A program made the translations under genes and the position numbers. 64,000 bases of DNA from Malania oleifera (Eukaryota > Streptophyta > Magnoliopsida > Santalales > Ximeniaceae): positions 38,482,617 to 38,546,616 of the forward strand of contig NC_080421.1 in the NCBI RefSeq assembly GCF_029873635.1, written 5' to 3'. Shown in pieces: positions 9,859 to 20,695 of the stretch. The first letter of the stretch is position 1. Each line of letters opens with the position of its first letter. The notes below the pieces were generated by a model. The model was not told the DNA's origin and did no database searches. It worked only from the letters and a program-made list of their open reading frames with translations.

Positions 9859-11830
9859 TGTAATAACCCGAACCCAGAAAATAAAATAAAAATAAATAAA
9901 GGAAAAGGAAAATAAATAAAGGAAGAAGGAAGGAAAATTAAAAGGGCAATACAGCAAGGACTTGTTGACGAGTACCTTGTGCTTGTCGACGAGGAGATCC
10001 TGAGAGCCAGGAATTTCAGGTTTTAATAGACTCATCGACAAACCGTTGTTCTCGTCAACGAGTGTCCTTCTTTGACTCGTCGACGAGGGCCAGCCTATAA
10101 ATAGGCCTAAGATCATTTTTATCTGTGGAAATTCCTCTCTTCACTCTCTCTCTCTAGGGTTTCGACCCTTCTAGCTTCTCTCTTCAATTTTGGCTCGGAT
10201 TCAACCCGATTTGATGATCGGAAACCACCACGAGGTTCTGGGGGCAATTCCCTCCAATATAATCAGAGCTAATTCATGACTTGGAGTTCTTGGGCACCAC
10301 TCCAAAACTAGAGCAAGGGAGTTATTTTTTTAGATTAATTAATTATTTGACTGTCTAGACTTGGAAATATAAGAATATTAGGTATTCTAGGATTAAGCTA
10401 ATTAAGCTAGGATTTTTGTAATACAGGGTTTCATTTTCCATTTGTTTTAACTAGAATTTCAAGGAATCAGGTAAGGGGAATAAACTATACTAGCCTTTTT
10501 ATTAAATTTGAACTAGTTAATTTCAAGTATATGAGTTGTATATTTATAGTATGATTTTCTGAATGGCTTGGGCAATTGAAAATAATTTTTTTACTATAAT
10601 TTATATTTGGGAAAAACCCAGGTGGTATGAGAATAACCCTTCATAATTAATTGGTTGTAAATACTATTGGATGTAAATACTTTGGTTGTGAATATTGTTT
10701 GGTTGTAAATACTGTCTGTTTGTGAATATAGTTGGGTTGTGAATTCTGTGGTGAATGCATTGATGTACCTGGATTATTGGTTATGTCATGGTATTGTGTT
10801 GTTGTTTATGTAAGTTGCGATATAACGTAGGCAGCGGTGAAGTATGCAGTACTCTGTGCGGGCCACATACTGTGCAGTATGCAGTGCTCTGTGTGGGCCA
10901 CGTACTGTGAAGTAAGCAATGCTTTGTGTGGGCCATGTACTCGGTAGTATGCAGTAGCCCTGTGTGGGTCATGTACTGAGAAGTACGAAGTAGCTTTGTG
11001 TGGGCCACGTACTGAGAATGATGGTGGATGGGAATGGAATGTACATTATCCTATGTGGATGTGAATCCTGTGTGGATGTGTATCCTGTGTGGATGTGAAT
11101 CCTATGTGGATGTGAATGGATTGTAGTGTATCTTGTGTGGATGTGTTTTGAAGTATGTATATACATGGATCTCTGTGGTATGATTAATGTTGGATGTATG
11201 TGGGACATGTGTGTGAATTTAATTGCATAATAATTTGGGTGAAGTAAAAATCTCCACCCAAGGGCTTACTGAGTAGGATGAGTGCCCTGATAAGTATCAC
11301 TTGTAGCTGCACCCTAATTAAAGGGCAAGGTTGCAAATGGAATCAAAGCAAAGGGGCGTTACATGTATGGACATGTAATCTCCCCAATCCTCGGGAACCT
11401 TTGTTGATAAATAATGTTTGCAAAAGTGTAAATATGGCCTGCTTGTGTTTTGTCAGTTATAATTGATTAATAAATAATTGTATTTTATAATTACTAAAAA
11501 CTCCTTTGCCACACGTTGTTATAATTTATTCCATCCTTACTGAAAAGTGTCTCACCCCAGCAAATTATTTATTTTTTAGGTCCATCAGGTGATTGAACTA
11601 AGAAAGCTTCGGGGCAGGGTTTAGAATTTTTGGTAATTTTGGGTGGTTATAAGAACAATTATATATATATATATATATATATAAATTTTAAATGTTGGGA
11701 TGTATAGATATTACTCTAGTATTCTATTTGAGGAAGTTATTTATTATTTTTCGTTGAGTGAATGGTATCGAATATGTGTGAATAGTCTCATAACACCTCG
11801 AGCCCCACCTGGCGGTTTCAAGGCGTTACA
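9859..11830 (+). repeat. 3' LTR of the coding-free gypsy element
   Basis: 1972 bp, starting TGTAATAACCCGAACCC and ending GGCGTTACA directly before the TAAAG duplication. It contains a five-copy palindrome array (9958-10090), TATAAATA (10096-10103), CT-rich leader, minisatellites (10839-11018 and 11055-11119) and a TA-dinucleotide run at 11659-11683. Confidence 0.88.
10839..11119 (+). repeat. Minisatellites inside gypsy 3' LTR
   Basis: About five 38-bp units built on GTGTGGGCCACGTACTG lie at 10839-11018. They are followed by about four 17-bp GTGGATGTGAATCCTGT units at 11055-11119. They match the arrays at 8287-8560. Confidence 0.8.
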
Positions 11831-11835
11831 TAAAG

Positions 11836-13015
11836 ACCATCTCAACTTGGCGTATTCCATCAAAAGAGCAAAGAAAAGGAAGAAATATATTTTTAATTGT
11901 AAATTGCATCTAGTTTTTAGTCTATAATAATGCATGTCTTGCATGATGTAATTGAAAGCTCAAATGACCATAGATAGACCTTAAGGGACCAGACCTTTCA
12001 TCAAAAAACCTTTTCTAAAAATTTAAATTATCGCAAAGGTTTTTAAAATACCTTTGGGTCAAAATAAGGCTAAAACTTAGGTTTTTAACTAATCTCGGTC
12101 GATTAGCCCTTTCATAGTTATATTCACCTCAATTGACCGATCCTTTACATTTGGTTTGTTTAGAAAGCCTCGACCGACCGACCACTTTTACTAATGAATA
12201 GCAAAGCTGACCGACCAAAGTATTTTGGCATGTGTTATAAAGCCTCAGCCAACCGAACCATATGCTTTTAAAATGCCTAGCCGACCGGCACTGTTCACTC
12301 GATTAACTGGTTCTTGAGGATAATTGACTGACCCTACAAAGGCTTGGGAAATCGCCAATGTCAGTCGACCGCTCCCTTCCTCAGTTGACCGAACCCACAA
12401 AAATTTGAATTTTTGCCTAAGTTCAGCCGACCAATGAAGCCCTCGGTTGATCGAACCTCTCGGGTCTGACTATTTTTCAACGCTAAAACGTGTTTAATTT
12501 TTTAATTAAACAATTTTAAAATACCCTTTGTGTTCCCAACGGTCAGTTTTCTTGGGAAATCTATATATACCCCTCTCATAAGCATAATTAGCAAGATGAT
12601 TAGCTGAAAAATTTTCTCAAATATTTTTTGCTAGTTTTTCATCTTCAAAGCTTTAATTCATACTCTCTTACTCTCATTTATTTCAAAATCATTTTTAAGA
12701 GAGCTTTGGTTATTTCTTTTTCTCTCTTCATTAGCAAATTTATTGCTCTTGAGGATTGTTTAAAGAATTATTTATTTGAGCATTTATTCTATCATTCAAA
12801 GCACTTACTCTCACTTAAACTTTTGTTTTGAAAATCACATTTGAGAAAGCTTAAAGTTTCTCCACATATTTTTCTTGATAAATATTTTTGGAGAAACTCA
12901 TTCTACCTTGTAGATCTTTTTGCACATTTATTGCAAAGATTCAAAAGCTCACTTTTTATTTATTGCAAAATCTATTTTGCGCAAAACCCCTAAGCATCTC
13001 CCATATTCATTTTTG

Positions 13016-13062
<47 letters not shown>

Positions 13063-14016
13063 TGAGAAAATCTTTGGGTGAGTCTCGAGAACCTTGAGCA
13101 TATTTTCATATAATCTTTACTTGAAAGGTCTCTCATGTTTTGATATTGAAGATCATTTGAAAGCAAAACCCTAGGTTCTTTTACATTTTTATTGAAGGAT
13201 ATTTTTTGGAGAAATAGTTATTAGGTTTAATTCTTTGAAGAATTTTATCATATACATCATTTTTAAAGATTGCAAAATTATTTTGAGAAAAACACTCATA
13301 CTCTACTGAGCATAAATCATATAATCCGGGAGTGCATTTTAGAGCTTCAATTTGTACACGTATGCTTATTGTAGAAGCATTTTTTTTTGTACACAAAATT
13401 TCATATCTTTGTATTCCAGGCATGGCTTGAAGAGGAAGTGCACCATCTTGTAAGGTGTATCAGTTTGGCTTAAGCCCGGTTAGGTGAATTGATGTGACTC
13501 CGCCTATAAGGATAATGGTTTGGCTTTGCTCGGTAAGTAAGTTGAGGAGACTCCGTCTCGTAAGGAGAACCAGTTTGGCTCAGCCTGTTGAATTGAGCTG
13601 AGGTGACTCCGCCTTGTAAGGAGAACTGGTTTGGCTTTGCTCGTAAATGAGCTGAGGAGACTCCGCCACGTAAGGAGTATTGTAAATGACGTTGCTCCAT
13701 CCAATTAAGTGAGCAAATAGTGGAATCCTTGAGCTGAGACTTGAGATAGGGACGTAGGCAGGATTGGCCGAACCCCGATAACAAATATTGTGTCTGCTCT
13801 TTCCCTACTTCATCTATTTAATTTATGCACTTAATTATTTATTGTCTAGATTAATTTACATACATGCTTTTAATATTTGTGATATTGATGTTTGTATAGA
13901 AAGACCCTACGGCGTGTAGTAGTGGCTGCGGTTTAAAATTAAACACACTTAACTTTGGAAGGAATTTTTTAATATACCAAATTCACCCCACTCTTGGGAA
14001 TACGCCATTCCTGTCA
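11836..14016 (+). mobile_element. SIRE-type 3' LTR, right part
   Basis: Continues the LTR begun at 5063-5202, giving about 2.3 kb in total. It contains repeated CGACCGACC/TCGACCGA-type blocks (12100-12460), a TATATATA box (12562-12569), a TA microsatellite (13018-13059) and repeated GACTCCGCC.TGTAAGGAGAA blocks (13490-13680). It ends in AATTCACCCCACTCTTGGG..CTGTCA at 14016, the same end block as the solo LTRs at 8286 and 56896. The neighbour at 14017 is LINE sequence, so the SIRE element inserted into a LINE. Confidence 0.85.
13018..13059. repeat. TA dinucleotide microsatellite
   Basis: About 21 uninterrupted TA units in the leader part of the SIRE 3' LTR. Confidence 0.9.
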
Positions 14017-15496
14017 AAATGTTCAAACCATCTAAGCTGCCCTTCCCTTATCTTGTTTTTAACTGATGTCATGCCTAAATTATTACGTATATGTTCAATC
14101 TTACTTTGTCTTTTAATATTAAACCATTTAAACACCTAAACACTCTCATCTCAAACTTTTATTTTTTGTACATGTTGTTTTTTAGTTGCCCAACATTCTG
14201 AATCATAAAGCATAATTGACCTTATAGTCATCTTATAAAACTTTTCTTTTAATTTTAAAGATATTCTACAATCACACAACACAGCTGACGCACTCCTCCA
14301 TTTTGCCCAGTTTATTTTAATTATATGTATTGCATCTTCTTCAATTTCCCCTTCAACTTGCATAATAGATCAAAGATATCTAAATCTATTAGTGCTATTA
14401 ATATCTTGATTATCAAGTTTAATCTTCTCTCTATTGCTACTCCTAATATTACTGAAATTATAATTCATATATTTTGTTTTATTCCTACTTATCCTTTAAA
14501 CCCTTTAGACTTTAATGTGGCTCTCTAAAGTTGTAGCTTAGATTCCATTCTGCTCCTACTATCATCAATCAACACAATATCATCTGCAAACAACATACAC
14601 CAAGGGATTTCATTTTGGATATTCTTAGTTAGTTCATAAATTACTAAGGTAAAAAATTAAGGACTCAAAGTAGAACCTTGATGTACACCTACTGTGATTG
14701 GAAAATCTTTAGATTCACCTCTTCCAGTCCTAACGCTAGTCACTACTCTATATATCCTTAATAACCTTCGTATATTTACTACGAACTCTCTTCTTTTCTA
14801 AGACTCGCCAAAGAATTTCCTCAAGTACTTTATCATAAGCTTCCTACAAGTCAATAAAAAAACTATATGCAGGTCCCTATTCTTTTTCCTAAGCTTTTCC
14901 ATTAAACTTCTTAAAAGATAATAGCTTACGTCGTTGATCTCTCAAACATAAAACTAAATTGATTTTCTAAAATCTTTGTTTCTAATATTATTCTATGTTG
15001 ACTCACCCTACGCCATAATTTCATCCAGTGACTTATAATCTTAATTCCGCGATAGTTATTATAGTTTTGAATATCGTCTTTATTTTTGTATGAAGCTATT
15101 AATGTACTTTTCCTCCAATCTTTTTGGCATTTTCAAGGTTTTTGTAATAGTGTTGAATGGATTAGTGAACCAATTAATTCTTTTATTCCCTAAACATTTC
15201 CTAACTTCAATTGGTATTTTATCTGGTCCTATAGATTTCCCACTTTTCATCTTTTTTAATGTCATCTTAAATTTAAGGACACTAATTTTACGAATAAATC
15301 TTCTATTTTTAGTCTTCTCACTATTTGCCACTTCCTAGTTTAATATTTCATTTTGATTTTCATTAAACAACTTATCAAAATATCTTTGTCGTTTCTATTT
15401 TATGTCTTCTTCTCTAATTAAGACATTTTGTTCTCGTCCTTTATACATTTTACATAATCTAAATCTTTGCATTTTCTTTTTTCTAACTCTAGCAAG
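14017..15496 (-). pseudogene. RTE-type LINE reverse transcriptase fragment, duplicated unit A
   Basis: Read on -, 15331-15080 encodes the start of an RTE-clade reverse transcriptase (MKSGKSIGPDKIPIEV, then NPFNTITKTLKMP). 14363-14151 encodes the C-terminal block (INWAKWRSASAVLCDCRI, then FYKMTIRSIMLYDSECWA). Between them the frame is broken many times. The last readable residues run into the SIRE LTR boundary at 14017, so the 3' end is missing here. The 5' side is cut at 15497 by an L1-type LINE. A longer relative from 34361 includes endonuclease sequence. An intact element would encode endonuclease plus reverse transcriptase for target-primed integration; this one is dead. Confidence 0.8.
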
Positions 15497-17243
15497 TTTT
15501 TTTTTTTAATTTTTTAATTAAATGAGGGCGGTACCTCCATTTTTTTTTTTATTAATATACCCCACTTTTGGCAGAGAAATACCGTGGTTACATGATAAGC
15601 AAAAGGTAGATTGCAGAAAAATCCTCCAAAAAAAAAAAAACAACATCAGCAACCAACCAAACTAGGACAACAAAACTAAACATACCTAACAAAGAGGATA
15701 AAAACATAAACACAATCAAAATTAAATCAAAATACACCAAACGAAACTCTAGAGTTGAACTAACGATGAACGGAAATGAGACCCCACCTATCCATTCGAA
15801 GAATACCTTTCAGATAACGTGGTAGAAGGTTTTGTTCTTCGTAGATTACATTATTTCCTATTTCTCTTTCTTTAACAAGAAAATTAGCCACACTATTGCC
15901 TTCCCTATATTGATGCATCACCATGACGTTCACTCCTTCTAGCTCCACCACTAGCTCCTTTCAAAAATCCCAAAGATACCACAAAGTACATCTACCTTTC
16001 TGAAGCCAATCAACTACAATTCGCTAGTCACTTTCAATAATCACATTAAAATAATGCAAACGTTTGCACAAACGAATTCCTTCCTTGATTGCTTTTAATT
16101 CCACACTATTATTTGTACCATTGTCAAAATAACTTGAAAAAAGCCACTTTTACCATGCCATGACAATCCCGAATAATTCCTCCACCTCTTGAAGTACATG
16201 GATTGCCCCTACAACTCCCATCACAATTAAGTTTTATCCACCATACTGGAGGTTTAACCCATGAAATAATTTTTTCAGGCCTGTCGCAAACTCCTTAATG
16301 CTTAATTTGAAACTCATTCAAAATCTTAATGTTTGATTTCTTCAATTTTCGAAAAGAATTGGTGCTCTTAGCAATAAAACTAACCCAAAATCGAACACTT
16401 CTCCACATCTGATCTGCACTTTGATAAACTCCTTCCATTCCCGCTTTACATCTTTGATTCTAGAGGCACCACGTAATCAAACACGGAATCAGCCTAATTA
16501 AAATATCTTTAATAGATGATTTTTAAGGATAGTTGAACCAATTTGCCATTTTGTTTTTCCAGAGAAGGGATCATTGGAAAGGAATCCCCAATGCCACACT
16601 AGCCCGACGCCAAACCTTTGAAGCCACCTCACTAAAGAAAGAATATGATCAATATTTTCCTGACTTCTCTGAATGCAGCAATCACAAGCTGAAGCCATTG
16701 ATATTCCTTTGGTCTGAATTCTATCATCTACAACTAAGCATCTAAACTAGGCTCTCTATAAACACATTGAGATTCTTTTGGGCAATAAAGGATGCCAAAA
16801 CCAGTCGTTCCATATAAAATTATCACTTCTGCTCCTTATTGCCTCCCAAGGTAGAAAAATTACTGTTCGGGGTAGGTTTCTAGACAAAAATATCCTGCCC
16901 ACTTTTACCAGCGGGCACCTAGTGCAAAATTTCCATTGTTTTTTCGGCACCAACCAATTCTAGTACTAAATCAGAGTTCCAATTATTATTCAGCTAGCAA
17001 TCCTTAATACACAATTTCTTGTTCAAAATATCCTTAGTGCTCACAGATAAGGAGCCTGATGACAGCCACATGTCGAACCAAAAAGAAGAGTTCTCACCTC
17101 TCATCAAAATTTTAACATAATCCATAACGTCTGGAATGGTGGCCATAATTGATTTCAAGAACCGAGAGTCATTTGATCTCCCATTCATTATTAATAAATG
17201 ATCATTTCTGTAATATTTAGCTCTGAAAAAACCTACCCATAGA
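15497..17243 (-). pseudogene. L1-type LINE, 5'-truncated: RT zinc-binding and RNase H parts
   Basis: On -, four decayed blocks follow the usual C-terminal order of plant L1-like ORF2. At 17188-16994 is a block ending SSFWFDMWLSSG..LNKKLCIKDC. At 16953-16756 is GRIFLSRNLPRTVIFLPWEA. At 16698-16498 is a CDCC..ENIDHIL zinc-binding-type block. At 15951-15760 is the RNase H end (HQYREGNSVANFLVKE). The LINE 3' end is at 15497-15540, where a T-run on + marks the poly-A tail after a GGAGGTACCGCCCTC motif. Coding similarity runs to about 17243. The homologous place in unit B (about 35620-36585) has about 950 bp that is missing here, so the insertion came with a deletion. Confidence 0.75.
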
Positions 17244-17528
17244 TTACAAAGATATCCAAGTTAATTTATGGTTAAAATCTACAAAATAAAAAAAATAGTT
17301 AATTTTCTTTTATAAATCAATATTTTTTTCTATTGTCCATTTTTTTTCCATGCAATTTCATATTAAAAAATAAAATAAAATGTGTTATTATATAATAATT
17401 ATTTAATTAGAAATTATTATTTAGAATGAATTATATATTTTTTGTATGAAAATGACAACGCTATTATTTATCTATTTTTTATAAAATTTTATGGTTAGGC
17501 CAAAGAAAATTTTAAAAATATTTAAAAT
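17244..17528. other. AT-rich single-copy flank, unit A
   Basis: Non-coding AT-rich DNA that matches 36590-36852 of unit B. It ends at the insertion point of the Tekay element; its last five bases, AAAAT, are the left target-site duplication. Confidence 0.7.
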
Positions 17529-17599
17529 TGTAAGAACCCGAACCATGATAGGTGGGTTAATTAATTAAATGAGGGGCATAAAGGTAAATTAAGCAGGGC

Positions 17600-17790
17600 T
17601 CATTGACAAATCCAGAGTTCGTTAACAAAGTCTTAAGGATACTTGGCGATGAGTTTCAGAGGCTCGTCGACGAGGAGAAGCTGAGGAGTTTTGGACAATC
17701 TAGAATCTTAGGCTCGTCGACGAGGTCACCATATCATCAATGAGGTATCTTTAGTGTCTCGTCAATGAGGTCACCATTTCATCGATGAGG
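17600..17790. promoter_or_regulatory. Palindrome array upstream of LTR TATA box
   Basis: Eight degenerate copies of CTCGTCGACGAG, including two perfect copies (about 17661 and 17714), end just before the TATA box at 17808. The same number lies at 24470-24660 in the 3' LTR, where many copies differ by single transitions. Regulatory function is inferred from position only. Confidence 0.55.
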
Positions 17791-17807
17791 ACGGCCGAGT
17801 CAAGGGC

Positions 17808-17814
17808 TATAAAT
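17808..17814 (+). promoter_or_regulatory. TATA box, Tekay copy 1 5' LTR
   Basis: TATAAAT follows CAAGGGC and is followed by a CT-rich leader. The counterpart in the 3' LTR is TATAAATA at 24675-24682. Confidence 0.65.
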
Positions 17815-19378
17815 GTCAGTTTCCATTACTTCCATGCTAAGAAATTTAAAATATCCTCTCCCTCTCTCTCTAGAACTTGAAGATCACTCACTCTCTCTAG
17901 ATTTCTTCGTAGTTCATCATCTGATTCGATAATTTGACGTTACCACGAGGATCAGGGAAGGATTTTCTACAAAACCTACGGATCAGAATCTCATTCTAGG
18001 AATTTTTGGGTTTTGGCATAAAATCGAGATAAGGTTCGGTTTTCTTTTCTGATCTGTAGTTTGGTAGAGAATGGAGTCATGAGTATTTTCTGTACTGTGT
18101 TTTGTAGGTTTTGAGAACTCGGTTCGTTGTTTAGGAGCTGTAGAGTTTGGGATTGGTCTTTTGGAGGAAAGGTAAGGGAATACAGCTTATGTTGGTTATT
18201 TTTGAAATCGGACTCGGTAGAACTGTGGTTCGTAGTCCTGTGTGCGTTTTGGCTTCTCATTTGGGGTTATTTGACGGGTAAAATTATGGGTTTTTATGTT
18301 ACAGTTTTTGGAAAAAGGGGGTATTGGGCTGCATCCCTAGTTTTGTTGAAAACCGTTTGTATATTGTGATTTATACTGTGTAATAGGGATGACCGTACCT
18401 TGACTTTGTTTAAATTGTATATGATTGGAAAACATGATTTTTCGAATTACCAAATGGGTGTGGTTTGTTTGGTTATATGAGCATGCATGGTTGTGTTTGT
18501 TGAAATGCAATAGGAACTGGGTTTCGAGTTGTTCCAAGTACTGAAAGAGTGTTTGAGTCTATGTCCGTGGGCGTATGAAATCGTTAGGCTATGTTTGGCA
18601 AGAGTGTCCGGCTCTATATCCGAGGGCGTAAGCCTTACTGGTTGATCACTGAAGGGTGTGGATCCACTAGTTTGCATTGGTACGATGCCATGGGTGCTTA
18701 GGGTTTTCCATGTACCAGTGGCACCGTGCATCGCGGGTTAGCTACGGGCCGATGCCGGATATTGTGGACCAGCTTCAGGCCGAGGGGTGTGACGAGACTG
18801 TGTAGATCATGGGTGTGCATATGCGTGTGTGTGCGTGTATGCACTGTACTGGAACTGTATTGTGAAAATACTGGAATTGCATTTAACTGTGTATATTTTG
18901 CTGTCATGATAAAACTCGAATGCCACATACCAAAATAACCTGTGTTTGCCTTATTGAGATGTGTCTCACCCCTGCTATACGTACATTTTTACAGGTCCTT
19001 CGAGTAACCGGAATTAGCGTCCTAGTGTTGGGAGCATAGTGGTTGGTGTACTGCAGGTAGCGTTTAGGTAAGTGTTAGGACTTTTGTTTCACGGGTTGCC
19101 ATTTTGGGGTATGTTTGGCACCTAGATGTACGATTTGTATGTATGGAGCCTGTGCTCCGTTTTTGTATAAACTCTGGTATGATACTGTATTTATATAGAA
19201 AGCCCCTTTTTCCGCTGCATATATGATTGTATATGGATGTATTTAGGGTGCTTGAGAACCTTACGGGGTCGGACCCTCATTCATTATCCTGTGTCATTTG
19301 TTATTTGTATAATACAAGGACAGGTTATGTTACTAAATCACCCTTGGGTCCCTTTTTGGGGTTCGGGGCATGACAGCT

Positions 19379-19390
19379 TAGTATCAAAAC
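19379..19390 (+). other. Primer binding site, Tekay copy 1 (decayed)
   Basis: TAGTATCAAAAC lies three bases after the LTR. The intact equivalent in Tekay copy 2 is TGGTATCAGAGC (53412-53423), complementary to the initiator Met tRNA 3' end. Confidence 0.75.
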
Positions 19391-19702
19391 TAACCAAGTT
19401 ATTAGGTTTTGTAGACTTGGTTAGGCTTAGCTGAGAGTACATGCTAGAGTATAGGATGTTGGATGTGGGTAGAGTTGGTTGAAGGTTGTTCCATTGTTAG
19501 ATCGGGACTTGTTGGCTGTATTCCATGTTTTTCCTGGAATGACGATTTCTGTAAAAGCAGGGCAAACCATTGATGACTTTTGTGTCGGTGTGATAGGACG
19601 GACCTAGACCTGAGAGGTGGTAGTTAACATGATTAGTTGTAGATAATTTATGTTAACCGTATTTGTGTAGGAATGTTGATAGGTTCCTATTGTATTTTCA
19701 TA

Positions 19703-20695
19703 ATGGAGCCCAAGGATAATAACTTGGAGAGTGGCTCCGAGGAGACTGCGAGTGATGAGTCTCCTTCAATGCCTCAGGGTTTGACGAGGCAGGTCATGCA
19801 GGAGATTGGGTAGAGTGTTGGGAGATACGAATGCTCTCCTACGGCTGCGAGGTGCACCATCGAGAGGTTCACACGTATGCATCGTCTGACATTTTCGGGA
19901 GGACCTGACTCGATGCTGGCTGAAGACTGGGTCGAGAAGACCGAGAGGATTCTGGAAGTCCTCCACTGCACTGAGAAGTATAGGGTCCTATACGCTACCT
20001 TCCAGCTGTTTGGGGAGGCGGGGCATTGGTGGACTGTTGCGAATCTGTTAGAGAAGCAGAGAGCCAGTGTTTTAGAGATGTCTTGGAGCCATTTCAATGA
20101 GGTATTCTTTGAGAGATACTTCCTGGCCTCCACTCGCGATGCGAAGGCGGATGAATTTTCTACTCTATCGCAGGGAGATATGACGGTGTAGGGGTATGCT
20201 GCTTGGTATATAGAGCTGTCCTATTTCGCGCCGTGTCTGATCTCGAGCGAGTACGAGAAGACTCGAAGGTTCGATAAGGGTTTGAGGAAGGATATCCGCA
20301 GGTTAGTGGGTATGCTTCAGATCCGCGAGTTCTTGATTTTGGTGGATAAGGCCACGGTGATCGAGACTAGCATCCGAGAGGATGAGGTGGATTAGGAATT
20401 GAAGAAGAGGATTGTACCTTCTAGTTCTCAGTCTGGATCTTGTCAGGGATTGTGGAAGAAGAGGAATAAGGGCTCGGGTTACCGTCAGAACCAGGGTACT
20501 CAGGCGAGTCAGACGCAGGATCGTTGTACCAAATGCCTCAGATGGCACGAGGGTAAGTGCCAGTCATTTGGGGGTAACTGCTACAACTGTGGCCAGTTAG
20601 GCCACATAGCTCGCGAGTGTCGTGTACCGAAGCGAGAAAAGCCTACTTCTAATGTGAACCGGGGTAGTAATATGATATCATGGGGATCTACCTAG
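19703..20695 (+). pseudogene. Tekay copy 1 gag
   Basis: One frame runs from the ATG at 19703 to a stop at 20693-20695. It is interrupted by TAG codons at about 19811, at 20189 and at 20393-20395. A retrotransposon gag (capsid) domain covers about 19880-20390 (WVEKTERILEVLHC, WSHFNEVFFERYF). A CCHC zinc knuckle, CYNCGQLGHIARECRV, is at about 20580-20627 and would bind genomic RNA. The protease follows in the same frame, as expected for a single gag-pol frame. The 20393 stop is shared with copy 2 at 54434-54436. Confidence 0.85.

Larger units (their letters stand above)
5203..11830 (+). mobile_element. Ty3/gypsy element without coding region, nested in SIRE LTR
   Basis: Two long direct repeats start TGTAATAACCCGAACC (5203 and 9859). 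The left ends at 9298 and the right at 11830. The whole is flanked by a perfect 5-bp TSD, TAAAG (5198-5202 and 11831-11835). A primer-site-like TGGTATAGG at 9302 and a polypurine tract at 9846-9858 mark the internal ends. The interior (9299-9858) is only about 560 bp, so this is a coding-free derivative. The LTR resembles the Tekay-type LTRs elsewhere in the window: same opening, palindrome array, TATA box and CT-rich leader. The 5' LTR is enlarged by a SIRE solo LTR at 6206-8286. Superfamily assignment rests on LTR likeness, because pol is missing. Confidence 0.88.
17529..19375 (+). repeat. 5' LTR of Tekay copy 1
   Basis: Starts TGTAAGAACCCGAACC and ends GGGGCATGACA. It carries about eight CTCGTCGACGAG-like palindromes (17600-17790), TATAAAT at 17808-17814, a CT-rich leader (17855-17905) and no coding. 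Its pair is 24396-26242. Confidence 0.92.

Noticed and set aside
17600-17790. Regularly spaced palindromes considered as a CRISPR-like array
   Set aside because: Units are short and degenerate, lie inside a plant LTR, and have no repeat-spacer regularity.
18127-18938. Open frames inside the Tekay LTRs (also 24784-25825, 52053-53220 and 62660-63632)
   Set aside because: They occur in LTRs, are not conserved between the LTR pair without breaks, and resemble no gag, pol or host protein.
19774-20133. Minus-strand frames opposite Tekay gag
   Set aside because: They are antisense shadows of the gag frame, with no supporting features.
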